Positions 22,426 to 30,425 of a stretch of 34,791 bases of DNA are shown here, one piece after another (positions within the stretch are counted from its first letter, which is position 1; every line of letters starts with the position of its first letter). Made by a program: the position numbers and the translations under genes. Source of the stretch: Bradyrhizobium sp. (GTDB taxonomy: Bacteria; Pseudomonadota; Alphaproteobacteria; Rhizobiales; Beijerinckiaceae); the NCBI GenBank assembly GCA_004799435.1, contig SSMV01000112.1:1-34791 (forward strand). The letters are read 5' to 3'. Under the pieces are notes generated by a model. The model had not been told where the DNA came from. It was given only the letters and a program-made list of their open reading frames with translations, and did not search any database.

Positions 22426-23015
22426 GTCTTGGCCGTCTCGCTCTCGTTCCACGGCGCATCGCCCAGATAATCGACGCAGGAGAGATGCGCCGCCGCCGCC
22501 AGATCGGCATAGCTCAAAGCATCGCCCGCCAGCCAGTTCCGCGCCCGGGCGAGATGGCCGATATAGCGCAGATGATAGCGTAAATTGGCGCGCGCCGCCC
22601 GCACCGCATCCATGTCGGGGGCGCCCCCGCCCTCTTTCGACGTCATGAATCGCTTGTAGATCTTCTCGCCGACCAGATGGCGGCTGACTTCGTCGTAGAA
22701 TTTGACGTTGAACCAATGCAGCAGGCGCCGGACCTCGACCCGGCCAAGCGGATCCTCGGGAAGCAGACGGCGTTCGCCCAGCGCCTCGCCGAGCGTCTCG
22801 TCGAGATATTCGGCGATTGTACCGGCGCCGGGCACGTTTGGCCCGCCCGCCTCGGCCAGCACCGGCGTCGCGCCTTCCGCATTGAGCAGCAGGAACTCCC
22901 GTCGCCGCTCCCACGGCCTTTCCTCGACAAGGACCGGTTCGACGCCGAATTCGGCGAGCGCCAGCCGAATGAAGCGCGAATGGGGACAGAACGGATGATG
23001 ATGGAGAGTGATCAT
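22323..23015 (-). CDS. Glutathione S-transferase family protein
   Basis: The 230-residue protein has an N-terminal thioredoxin fold with HPFCPHSRFIRLALAEFGVE at 7-26; the Cys-Pro-His-Ser motif takes the place of a redox active site, as in Omega- and Beta-like GSTs. ATPVLAEAG includes the conserved cis-Pro. The helical C-terminal domain includes NWLAGDALSYADLAAAAHLS, the typical N-capping box Asp, near 163-182. It may act as a glutathione-dependent reductase or lyase; the substrate is unknown. It lies upstream of queG on the same strand with stop and reading frame touching, so the two are probably one transcript, although they have no known functional link. Confidence 0.88.
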   Translation of the reverse strand: MITLHHHPFCPHSRFIRLALAEFGVEPVLVEERPWERRREFLLLNAEGATPVLAEAGGPNVPGAGTIAEYLDETLGEALGERRLLPEDPLGRVEVRRLLHWFNVKFYDEVSRHLVGEKIYKRFMTSKEGGGAPDMDAVRAARANLRYHLRYIGHLARARNWLAGDALSYADLAAAAHLSCVDYLGDAPWNESETAKTWYARIKSRPSFRTLLSEHLPGVSASPSYADLDF

Positions 23016-23104
23016 CGCCTAACCGACGCGGCTGGAAACAACGCTGCGGCTTCAGTCATGGCGCGGCGCTGGTTAAGCGCGCGTAAAGGATTAGCCGGTC
23101 CGCG

Positions 23105-23746
23105 TCAGCCCAGAAGCGCGCTCGAATTGATGCGGGTTACGCCGGCCGCGTCCATGCGCGCCCAGGCGGCGTCGAGCGAGCCGTCGGCGTCGATAGCGCG
23201 GGACGCATCTTCGACGACGAAAGTTTCAAAGCCGGCGGCGCGCGCATCGAGCGCGGTGAAGGCGACGCAAAAATCGGTCGCCAGGCCGCAGACGAAGACG
23301 CGAGCGACCTGGCGCGCTTTGAGCAACGCGGCGAGGCCGGTCGTCGTCGCGCGATCGGCCTCGAGAAAAGCGGAGTAGGAATCGACTCTTCCGTTGACGC
23401 CCTTGCGCAGGATGAGGAATGGCGACGTGACATCGAGACCGGCGACCAACGCCGCGCCGTGTGAACCCTGAACGCAATGGTTCGGCCAGAGCACCTGTTC
23501 GCCATATGACATGGCGATACGGTCGAAAAGCTTTGCACCGGGATGCGACGAGGCGAAAGACGAATGTCCCGCCGGATGCCAGTCCTGCGTCAACACGGAC
23601 TGGCGGAAGCAGCCGATCAGGCGATTGACCAGCGGCGTGAGACTCTCCCCGCCGGGAACCGCCAGGGCGCCGCCGCGGATAAAATCATTCTGCATATCGA
23701 CGACGATCAGAACGTCGTCAGCGCCAAGCGCCAGTCGCTCAGCCAT
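23105..23746 (-). CDS. pncA: Nicotinamidase (pyrazinamidase)
   Basis: The enzyme hydrolyses nicotinamide to nicotinic acid in NAD recycling. The 213-residue protein has the full catalytic set: Asp17 in VVDMQNDF, Lys115 in LRKG and Cys160 in GLATDFC. The metal ligands are Asp55 and His57 in TQDWH and His90 in WPNHC. VDSYSAFLEAD follows the Lys region, as in bacterial PncA. GGAGG lies 6 bases before the ATG at 23746, which overlaps the stop of the membrane protein gene upstream by 8 bases. A two-gene unit is likely. Confidence 0.95.
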   Translation of the reverse strand: MAERLALGADDVLIVVDMQNDFIRGGALAVPGGESLTPLVNRLIGCFRQSVLTQDWHPAGHSSFASSHPGAKLFDRIAMSYGEQVLWPNHCVQGSHGAALVAGLDVTSPFLILRKGVNGRVDSYSAFLEADRATTTGLAALLKARQVARVFVCGLATDFCVAFTALDARAAGFETFVVEDASRAIDADGSLDAAWARMDAAGVTRINSSALLG

Positions 23747-24701
23747 CGCGCGCCTCCGGCTTACGCAGCCTGAGCGCCTCGCCGATTCTTTCGCGCTCGA
23801 AGGCGACGACGACGAAGAGCGAGAAGAGCAGCGGCAGGATGAGATAGAGCAGCCGGAAGACCAGCAGCGCGGCGAGCACGCTGGCGGGCGGCGTATCCGG
23901 CATCGCCTTGAGGAAGGAATATTCCAGCACGCCGAGACCGCCCGGCGCATGACTGATCAGCGCGAGCGTGAAGGAGGCGAGGAAGATCCCGAGCACGACG
24001 ATGAATCCAGGATTTCCCGCCTGCGGCAAAGCAAAATAGATGATGCCGGCCGCACCGATCAATTCGATCGGACCGGCGGCGAATTGGCGCCACGCAATCG
24101 GTGGACGCGGATAGACGAGCGAGAAGCCGCGCAGCCGCAAAGGCGCGAAATGCAGCAGCGAACCGATCATATAGAGCAGCGGCCCAGCGAGCAGCAGCAG
24201 GCCGAGCGCCGGGCCCGACCAGTCCGGGGCGCCCAGCACGTAGCGCTGCGCCAGACCCGGCGCCGCGAGCAGGGTCAGGCCGCCGAGCAGCACATTGCCG
24301 AGCGTGAATGTAAAAGAGCAAAAGGCGACCAGCAGGCCGACCTCGGCGACGCCCAGCCCCTTGGTCGAATAGGCGCGATAGCGCACCACCGCGCCGGAAA
24401 AAACCGACGCGCCGATATTATGGGCGAGCGCATAGGTGGTGAAGGAGACGAGGGCGACAAAGCGCCAGCTCAGCCGCCTTCCAAGATGGCGGAGCGCAAT
24501 CTGGTCGTACCAGGCGAGCGCCGTATAGGCGAGCGCGGTGGAGGCGATCGCCAGTCCCCAGCGCAACGGCGAAATCGCCCCGATCGCATCGCTGACTTGA
24601 GCGAGCGAAAGGCCGCGCAACTCCTTGAACAATAACCAGGACGTAAGCCCGACCGCCCCGAGGCCGATGATCGGCCACAGAACGTCCAACACCCGTTTCA
24701 T
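23739..24701 (-). CDS. YbhN/UPF0104-type lysylphosphatidylglycerol-synthase-like membrane protein
   Basis: The 320-residue protein has about eight hydrophobic helices and matches the flippase-like membrane domain of the lysylphosphatidylglycerol synthase superfamily (YbhN/UPF0104). Characteristic stretches are AYTALAWYDQIALRHLGRRL, YALAHNIGASVFSGAVVRYR near 110-129, and ISHAPGGLGVLEYSFL near 260-275. It lacks a cytosolic aminoacyl-transferase domain, so it is not a full MprF; family members without it have proposed roles in lipid or metabolite export. The ATG at 24701 has TTGAG just upstream; a longer frame to 24752 lacks support. It is the first gene of a unit with pncA. Confidence 0.87.
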   Translation of the reverse strand: MKRVLDVLWPIIGLGAVGLTSWLLFKELRGLSLAQVSDAIGAISPLRWGLAIASTALAYTALAWYDQIALRHLGRRLSWRFVALVSFTTYALAHNIGASVFSGAVVRYRAYSTKGLGVAEVGLLVAFCSFTFTLGNVLLGGLTLLAAPGLAQRYVLGAPDWSGPALGLLLLAGPLLYMIGSLLHFAPLRLRGFSLVYPRPPIAWRQFAAGPIELIGAAGIIYFALPQAGNPGFIVVLGIFLASFTLALISHAPGGLGVLEYSFLKAMPDTPPASVLAALLVFRLLYLILPLLFSLFVVVAFERERIGEALRLRKPEARDG

Positions 24702-24738
24702 GCTCAACCCGCGCCCGGCGCCGCGGGGCGCGACGCGC

Positions 24739-24797
24739 GGCCTTCCCTGCACGAGCAGGGCGGGAAGCGCAAGGCGCCGCGAGCGGCCGGGAAGGCC
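24739..24797 (-). terminator. Nested hairpin downstream of the NRAMP operon
   Basis: GGCCTTCCC (24739-24747) pairs with GGGAAGGCC (24789-24797), and within the loop CCCTGC (24745-24750) pairs with GCAGGG (24755-24760). The structures are mutually exclusive in part. They lie within 10 bases of the stop codon of the small membrane gene 24806-24994, so they could end the transporter transcript. No T-run follows, so the call is weak. Confidence 0.3.
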
Positions 24798-24805
24798 AGC
24801 CCCGC

Positions 24806-24994
24806 CTAGGGCGTGAGCAGGGCGCGAACGAAGGCGTAGACGACAATCGGCGCCGTGATGAAAACATAGATCCTGAGCGCGATCAGCAGAACAAGCACGC
24901 CGCGCGACAGTTTGCGGCGCGGCAATGGCGTCTCGGTCGCCGCGACGAATTGATCGGGTTCAAGCGCCTCAAGCCATCGGGATTGGTCAGACAT
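24806..24994 (-). CDS. Small membrane protein after the NRAMP-like gene
   Basis: The 62-residue protein has a polar, acidic N-terminus (SRWLEALEPDQFVAATETPL), a basic stretch and one or two hydrophobic helices at the C-terminus (GVLVLLIALRIYVFITAPIVVYAFVRALL split over about 32-59). Topology suggests the N-terminus is in the cytosol. It starts 9 bases after the stop of the NRAMP-like transporter, so they are very probably cotranscribed and it may be a small accessory subunit, but I know of no described partner family. AGGA about 8 bases upstream supports the start. Confidence 0.7.
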   Translation of the reverse strand: MSDQSRWLEALEPDQFVAATETPLPRRKLSRGVLVLLIALRIYVFITAPIVVYAFVRALLTP

Positions 24995-25003
24995 GGCGCG
25001 ATC

Positions 25004-26371
25004 CTAATTGCCCAAAAGTCCGGGGAAGACGACGACCAGCCCATAGATCGCGCCAACCGCGGTAATGGCGACAACGATGGTCCCGCCGATCAGATTGGCG
25101 AACCGGCCATTGGCCAGCCGACCCATGATCTCCCGATCATTGGCCAGCAGCAGCAATAGCAGCAGAGCCGGCGCCATCATCAGCGTCGCGATGACATTGA
25201 CGGTGAGCGTCATCGCCAGCAGCGGCGCCCCGGGGATCAACACGACGCCGGCGGCGGCAAGCGTCGAGACGATCGCCGCGCCATAGAACAGCCGCCCCTC
25301 CGTGAAATCGAGATTGAGACTGTGACCGGCGCGCAAAGTCTCGCCAAAGGCGTAGGCCGAACTGGTGGTGATGGTCATCGCCGCGACCAGCCCCGCCTCC
25401 AACACGCCCAGCGCGAATAGGGTCGCGCCGGTCGAGCCGATCAGCGGCCGCAGTGCACTGGCGAAATCGGGACCGCTGACGAATTTCGAAACGTCGATCC
25501 CTGCCGCGAAAAGCGGCGCAGTGGCGACGATGGTCGCAATCGCCGCGACTGCGGCGACGACCGCGCCAAGCGCGGTCTCGATGCGGCCCTGCGGCAGATC
25601 GGCGACGGTCAATCCCTTGTCGACGACCGCGCTCTGCTGGAAGAAAATCATCCATGGCGTGACCGTCGCGCCAATATTGGCCATCGCCAGCGTGACGAAG
25701 GCGACGGAGAATCCACCCTGCAGCGGACGCCAGGTGGCGAGCGCGCGAGCCAGCGCCGCCCCGTCAGGATGAGCGAACAGCGCGGCCGGCACGAACAGCA
25801 GATTGAAGGCGGCGAAGATCATTACCGCGCGCTCCCAGGTCGCGTAACGCCTGAGCGCCAAAGACGCGATAACCACGAGAGCGCCGATGCCGACCGAGAC
25901 CGGCGCCGGCGCGCCGAAATAGAGACCCCCGGCCTGAATGGCGATGAATTCGGTCACCAGGGTCAGCAGATTGCCGACCACCAGATCGGCCATCGCCAGA
26001 TAGCCCCAGAAGGGGCCGAAGCGCGCGAAGATCAGCTCGGCGTGGCCACGATGGGTCGCCGCCCCCAGCCGCACCGTCATCTCCTGCACGGCGAAAGCCA
26101 TCACGAAGGTGAGCAGGATGAAGGGAACGAAGAAGCCGACGCCATAGGTCGCGCCGGTCGTCGCGTAGGAGACCATGCTCGGGCCGTCGTTCTCGCCCAG
26201 CATCGCCAGCAGGCCTGGGCCGGTCAGCAGCCACAGCAGGCGCAGCGGGCGACGCGCCCGGCGCGTCTCCAAGACGCGGTGGCGATCCCGCCCACGCGCC
26301 AGATCCTCGAGCCTCGCCCGGCGCGAGAATTGTTCCGCCAGCGGCGATATCTGCGCTAAGTCCTGACCCAT
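25004..26371 (-). CDS. NRAMP-superfamily metal ion transporter with a non-canonical metal site
   Basis: The 455-residue protein has about 11 hydrophobic helices and clear NRAMP layout: LTGPGLLAMLGENDGPSM in TM1 (49-66) and MANIGATVTPWMIFFQQSAV in TM6 (about 230-249). In manganese/iron transporters TM1 holds DPGN and TM6 MPH. Here these read NDGPS (61-65) and TPW (238-240). The Met that favours transition metals is missing. This resembles NRAMP-related proteins proposed or shown to carry Mg2+ or other ions, but I cannot assign the substrate. The ATG at 26371 has AAGGA 5 bases upstream. The alternative ATG at 26446 lies inside a palindrome and lacks a ribosome binding site, so I reject it. A small membrane gene follows at once. 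Confidence 0.88.
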   Translation of the reverse strand: MGQDLAQISPLAEQFSRRARLEDLARGRDRHRVLETRRARRPLRLLWLLTGPGLLAMLGENDGPSMVSYATTGATYGVGFFVPFILLTFVMAFAVQEMTVRLGAATHRGHAELIFARFGPFWGYLAMADLVVGNLLTLVTEFIAIQAGGLYFGAPAPVSVGIGALVVIASLALRRYATWERAVMIFAAFNLLFVPAALFAHPDGAALARALATWRPLQGGFSVAFVTLAMANIGATVTPWMIFFQQSAVVDKGLTVADLPQGRIETALGAVVAAVAAIATIVATAPLFAAGIDVSKFVSGPDFASALRPLIGSTGATLFALGVLEAGLVAAMTITTSSAYAFGETLRAGHSLNLDFTEGRLFYGAAIVSTLAAAGVVLIPGAPLLAMTLTVNVIATLMMAPALLLLLLLANDREIMGRLANGRFANLIGGTIVVAITAVGAIYGLVVVFPGLLGN

Positions 26372-26431
26372 CCCCGTCCTTTGCCGCGCCGCCGCCAGTC
26401 TTCTCGCCCGCGTGGGGTCGCCCGATGAATG

Positions 26432-26459
26432 CGAAAGTGTAGCCATTGCTACGCTTTCG
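26432..26459. promoter_or_regulatory. Palindromic operator candidate upstream of the NRAMP-like gene
   Basis: CGAAAGTGTAGC (26432-26443) and GCTACGCTTTCG (26448-26459) form 12-base arms with a single mismatch and a 4-base spacer. It sits 61 bases upstream of the preferred start of the transporter, where a metalloregulator (Fur- or DtxR-type) would be expected to bind. It does not match any box I know well. Confidence 0.5.
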
Positions 26460-26639
26460 TCAACGCCTTTCCTTTTCGGCGCGCTCAGCCTTCGCGCCGG
26501 TTTGGTCGCAAGACGAACTCGCGACGGCGGCGCAAAGCGCCGACGCCCGTTCGTTTTCGATTGAAAGGTTGTGGATAGACCGCGAACTTGGCGTGGCCTT
26601 TCGCTGCTTGCGAACGGGCCGGGGCCGCTTCGCCCGAGG

Positions 26640-27263
26640 TCAGTCGCCGCGGGCGATCGTCGCGGCGGCGCCGGTCATGGCCAGCCAGACATTGGGGTCG
26701 TCCTGCGCCTGACGCTTGATGAAGCGATAGCCGGTCTGATCCCAGGGCAGAATCGTGTTGGTGAGATTGTCGAGCACGAAGTCGCCGCGGTCGGTGCGCA
26801 CGGTGAGGATCGCGTGGCCCTCGCCGTCCTGATCGCGCACGATCGTCATCAGCAGCGACTGACGCGGGAAGCCGGCGTCGATGAGCTGCTTGCGCTTGAA
26901 GAGCGCGTAGATCTTGCAGTCGCCCTTGCCATCGGTCGGATAGTCCCAATGGTCGAGCATCGTGCCCCAGTGATCGAAATTGCTGACCGGCTCAATCGCG
27001 TTATTGGCGAATTGATTGACCTTGGCGAGCGTCGCCCAGACTTGGGGGGTGAGATGAACGTCGCGCGGCGCCAGTTTGCCGAGGTTGCATTCCTGCGGCT
27101 GGCGGCCGCAGAAGTCGACCCAGCCATAGGGAATCGAAGTCGGCGCGCCGACTTCCGCAAAGCTGGCGCTCGGCAATTGCTGCTCCGAAGCCTCGACGAA
27201 ACCGCCGAACGCCGCGCCGAGCAGAACCGCCCCGCCAATCGCCCTCGCCAACCAAACCAACAT
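26640..27263 (-). CDS. Secreted transglutaminase-like cysteine peptidase (BTLCP/DUF920)
   Basis: The 207-residue protein has a signal peptide (residues about 1-26: a basic start, VWLARAIGGAVLLGAAF, then FVEASEQQ) and a transglutaminase-like fold with Cys116 in GKGDCKIYALFKR, His150 in GEGHAILTV, and Asp165 in DFVLDNL, the expected triad. Members of this family in alphaproteobacteria act in the periplasm and often work with LapD-type or c-di-GMP signalling adhesin systems (LapG-like), but none is visible here. The ATG at 27263 has GGGG upstream. Other in-frame starts upstream (27326) would add a sequence unlike a signal peptide. Confidence 0.86.
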   Translation of the reverse strand: MLVWLARAIGGAVLLGAAFGGFVEASEQQLPSASFAEVGAPTSIPYGWVDFCGRQPQECNLGKLAPRDVHLTPQVWATLAKVNQFANNAIEPVSNFDHWGTMLDHWDYPTDGKGDCKIYALFKRKQLIDAGFPRQSLLMTIVRDQDGEGHAILTVRTDRGDFVLDNLTNTILPWDQTGYRFIKRQAQDDPNVWLAMTGAAATIARGD

Positions 27264-27519
27264 GACCCCGCCCCGTTCTTGACGCAGGACAGGGTCGGCC
27301 AATCGGCTTGGCGCCGCGAAAAGCAATTCAGTAAAATTCGAAGCATCTCCGGTAAGAAGAAACCCTGAATTTTCTTAAGGTTGACCGGTTGTTACGCTCG
27401 CCGGGCGGCCTGTCCGGCGACCCCTCGGCCAGGCCCGCGTCCGAATTGTCGCAATCCTGACGTTATAAGAGGACGAGACTATCCAGCCCGCCCAGGCGGC
27501 GAAAACGACAGGAGAAACA

Positions 27520-29403
27520 ATGGCCGGCGACCGCCAGACCGCGCATGCAGGGGTCAAGACGGCGCTGCCGGCGCTGACGATTGCCGCGCTCGGCGTGGTG
27601 TTCGGCGACATCGCCACCAGCCCGCTCTACACGCTCAAGACGGTGCTCGATTTCACCGGCGCGCATCCCGAACCGGCCACGGTGCTGGGGTCGCTGTCGC
27701 TGATCCTGTGGACGCTGTTTCTCATCACCACGGTCAAATATGTCGGCTTCGCCATGCGCATCGACAATGAAGGCGAAGGCGGCATCATCGCTTTGATGAC
27801 GCTGCTCGGCGTCAAGCAGCGGGCGCGCCCAGCGATCATCGCGGTGGGTCTGTTCGGCGCGGCGCTGATCTATGGCGACGGCGCGATCACGCCGGCGATC
27901 TCGGTACTCTCCGCGCTCGAAGGCATGGAGCTGGTCACGCCGAAACTCGCCGCCGTCGCGCTGCCAGCCGCTGTCGCGATCCTGCTGGCGCTCTTCGCTG
28001 TCCAGCCGCTCGGCACCGCGCGCATCGGCCGCGCCTTCGGACCCTTGATGCTCGCCTGGTGTCTCGTCATGGCTGCGCTTGGCGTCTATGGCGTCGCCCT
28101 GCATCCCGCGGTTATCGCCGCGCTCAATCCCTATTACGGCGTAAGGTTTCTCATCTCGGGCGGCGCCGCCGGCTTCTTCATCCTCGGCGGCGTGTTTCTC
28201 TGCGTGACCGGCGCCGAGGCGCTCTACGCCGACATGGGCCATTTCGGACCGAAGCCAATTCGCGTCGCCTGGCTCGCCCTCGTTTTCCCGAGCCTCGTGC
28301 TCAACTACGCGGGACAGGCGGCGCTGGTGCTGGCGGGCGCGCCGACCGAGGGCAACATTTTTTACCGCCTGTGCCCGGCGCCCCTGCTGACGCCGTTGAT
28401 CCTGCTGGCGACCATCGCAACGATCATCGCCAGCCAGTCGATCATCACCGGCGCCTTCTCGATGACGCGCCAGGCCATTCAGCTCGGCTGGCTGCCGCGC
28501 CTGACGATCAAACAGACTTCCGCGGAGGGTTATGGCCAGATCTATGTCGGCGCGGTCAACTGGCTCTTGATGATCGTCACGCTTGCGTTGGCGCTCTGGT
28601 TTGGCAAGTCGGACAATCTCGCCGCCGCCTATGGCATTGCCGTTTCATTGACCATGTTGATGACCAGCGCATTGCTCTTCATCGCGATGCGCGAGGTCTG
28701 GGGCTGGAATATCCTTGGCGCCGGGGCGGTCGCCGGACTCTTTTTGTTGGTCGATGGCTCCTTCTTCGTCGCCAACATGGCCAAGGTGCTGGACGGCGGC
28801 TATGTGCCGCTGCTGCTCGCCTGCGCGGTCTATGGCCTGATGTGGATCTGGCACCGCGGCGCAGTGGCCGTCCACGAAAAAATCGCCTCGGAGCTGACGC
28901 CGACTTCGACGCTCGTCGCGATGCTGGAATCGGGCAAGATCGCACGGGTGCCGGGCTCAGCGGTGTTTCTCACCCGCGCCAAGGATGGAACGCCGCCGGT
29001 GATGTGGTGGCACATCAGCCACAATCGCTCGCTGCACGAACTGGTGCTCTCGCTCACCCTCACCGTCGCCTCGACGCCGCGCGTCAGCTCCGACAAGCGC
29101 CTCAGCGCGAGTTGCGTCGGTCACGGCTATTGGCGCGCCGAAGTGCATTATGGATTCATGGAGCTGCCGAACATCCCCAAGCTGCTTGCCGAGTGCAAAC
29201 AACTGGGCGTCGAGATCGACCTTGACGACGTCACCTATTATCTCGGCCACGAGACCATCGTGCCGCGCCAGGACAATCGCGCGCTGCCGCTCTGGCAGGA
29301 GATGATTTTCGCCGCGATGAGCCGCAACGGCGCGCGGATCAGCGACTTCCTGAAATTGCCGCACGATCAGGTGGTCGAGATCGGCCGCGAGATCGAGATT
29401 TAG
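27520..29403 (+). CDS. kup: Potassium uptake protein Kup
   Basis: Kup (TrkD) is a low-affinity K+/H+ symporter of the inner membrane. The 627-residue protein has about 12 hydrophobic helices (about 20-445) and a cytosolic C-terminal domain of about 180 residues. Signatures: GVVFGDIATSPLYTLKTVLD at 25-44, YGDGAITPAISVLSALEG near 118-135, and GAFSMTRQAIQLGWLP near 309-324. The family's Asp/Glu residues for K+ in TM1 and TM3 are present. It is divergent from the cysteine peptidase gene with 256 bases between the starts. Its frame runs on past the stop for 40 more codons (see 29404-29526). Confidence 0.96.
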   Translation: MAGDRQTAHAGVKTALPALTIAALGVVFGDIATSPLYTLKTVLDFTGAHPEPATVLGSLSLILWTLFLITTVKYVGFAMRIDNEGEGGIIALMTLLGVKQRARPAIIAVGLFGAALIYGDGAITPAISVLSALEGMELVTPKLAAVALPAAVAILLALFAVQPLGTARIGRAFGPLMLAWCLVMAALGVYGVALHPAVIAALNPYYGVRFLISGGAAGFFILGGVFLCVTGAEALYADMGHFGPKPIRVAWLALVFPSLVLNYAGQAALVLAGAPTEGNIFYRLCPAPLLTPLILLATIATIIASQSIITGAFSMTRQAIQLGWLPRLTIKQTSAEGYGQIYVGAVNWLLMIVTLALALWFGKSDNLAAAYGIAVSLTMLMTSALLFIAMREVWGWNILGAGAVAGLFLLVDGSFFVANMAKVLDGGYVPLLLACAVYGLMWIWHRGAVAVHEKIASELTPTSTLVAMLESGKIARVPGSAVFLTRAKDGTPPVMWWHISHNRSLHELVLSLTLTVASTPRVSSDKRLSASCVGHGYWRAEVHYGFMELPNIPKLLAECKQLGVEIDLDDVTYYLGHETIVPRQDNRALPLWQEMIFAAMSRNGARISDFLKLPHDQVVEIGREIEI

Positions 29404-29526
29404 CGCCGCTGGCTCCTGGCCGACTGTCTCAGCGCGACCGGCAACCGCTCTAATCTGAGCAAGGCTCTGAAAGTTGCTGATTTTATAAGCAATCACAATG
29501 CTTTAATGAGTCTGGAACGCGAGTAG
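29404..29526 (+). other. Open, AT-rich tail in the kup reading frame
   Basis: After the kup UAG at 29401 the same frame stays open for 40 codons to a second UAG at 29524. The second half uses codons such as AAT, ATA, TTA and GCT, rare elsewhere in this GC-rich window, and would encode SNLSKALKVADFISNHNALM and so on. This could be the remnant of another gene, foreign DNA next to the following accessory module, or a chance opening. No ribosome binding site or start codon makes it a gene of its own. Confidence 0.35.
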
Positions 29527-29591
29527 CGACACCCCTGGGGCGCGGCTATGACTTGCCGCCTGCAAACCGATCCAACTGCGAGGCGGAACCC

Positions 29592-30425
29592 ATGTCGGAT
29601 GAGCAACTGCGCTGGCTTTTGAAAGTAATCCAACCCGAGCGGACCCTGGCCTCCCTCCCCGGAGGCGCCAGCCTCAGCCAGACCGCCCATGCCGGGCTCC
29701 TCAATCTCCCGATCGAGGTCTACGCGACCGAACTTGGCCGCATGCAAAAGGAGGCCTCGGAAGCGGCCGCAGCGTTGCTTGCTGACGAGGCCGTGGCGTC
29801 GATGGTCGATCGCCTTCCCTTGCGGAAAGGGGCCAATGTCGTGGCCTTCGGCGACAGTCTGACCTCCGACCCCCAGTCCTGGGCGATCATCCTGAGGGAA
29901 ATACTGGCGATGCGTCGCGCCGCCGACGGGATTTCGTTGACCATCGACGCAGTTGCGGGCGAGACGACCACACAATGTCTCGTACGGATCGCGGCCGCCA
30001 TCAGTTCCCAGCCCGACTGGATCCTCTTCCTCGTCGGTACGAATGACGCCCGCACACAGGGCCCGCACCCCACGAAGACACTCGTCCATCATGAGGAGAC
30101 CGCGCGCAATATTGCCGAACTGCGTCAGCGCGTTTCCAGAGAGACCACTGCGAACAGCGTTTGGATCGCCCCACCCGCTGTCAACGAGGCGCAGGTGGCG
30201 GCGCATTGGGGCCTGGCCAGGTGGGGCGTTCGGTTCCGTAACGAAGACTTGGCGCGAGTCGCCAAGATCGTCCGCGACGGCGACGAGCGGGTTATCGACG
30301 TTTTCTCCATGTTGGGGAGTCCGCCTCCATCCGACCTGCTCATGGACGACGGTTTGCATTTCACTGCGGCGGGCCAGAAGCGGCTGGCGCTCGAAGTGCT
30401 CCGTGGCTGGAGCAAGCTCAAGTGA
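29592..30425 (+). CDS. SGNH/GDSL-type hydrolase
   Basis: The 277-residue protein contains the SGNH blocks: GDSLT at 87-91 with the nucleophile Ser89, the Gly in VAGET near 121-125, GTND at 149-152 for the oxyanion Asn, and DGLHF with Asp253 and His256. An unusual N-terminal helical segment of about 80 residues precedes the hydrolase core and has no family assignment. Members hydrolyse ester bonds of lipids or acylated sugars, and no signal peptide is visible, so it is probably cytosolic. GAGG about 8-12 bases upstream supports the ATG at 29592. The stop overlaps the start of the next gene (GTGA), so translation is coupled. Confidence 0.82.
   Translation: MSDEQLRWLLKVIQPERTLASLPGGASLSQTAHAGLLNLPIEVYATELGRMQKEASEAAAALLADEAVASMVDRLPLRKGANVVAFGDSLTSDPQSWAIILREILAMRRAADGISLTIDAVAGETTTQCLVRIAAAISSQPDWILFLVGTNDARTQGPHPTKTLVHHEETARNIAELRQRVSRETTANSVWIAPPAVNEAQVAAHWGLARWGVRFRNEDLARVAKIVRDGDERVIDVFSMLGSPPPSDLLMDDGLHFTAAGQKRLALEVLRGWSKLK

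Noticed and set aside
26372-26446. Longer start for the NRAMP-like gene at 26446
   Set aside because: The extra N-terminus is Arg-rich, has no ribosome binding site, and its start codon lies inside the palindrome.
27264-27519. Possible riboswitch or K+-responsive leader before kup
   Set aside because: No pairing pattern resembling a known leader (for example c-di-AMP) was seen; the region shows only ordinary promoter-length sequence.
29493-30359. 288-residue minus-strand frame opposite the SGNH hydrolase
   Set aside because: It is antisense to a gene with all SGNH motifs in place and shows no family pattern of its own.
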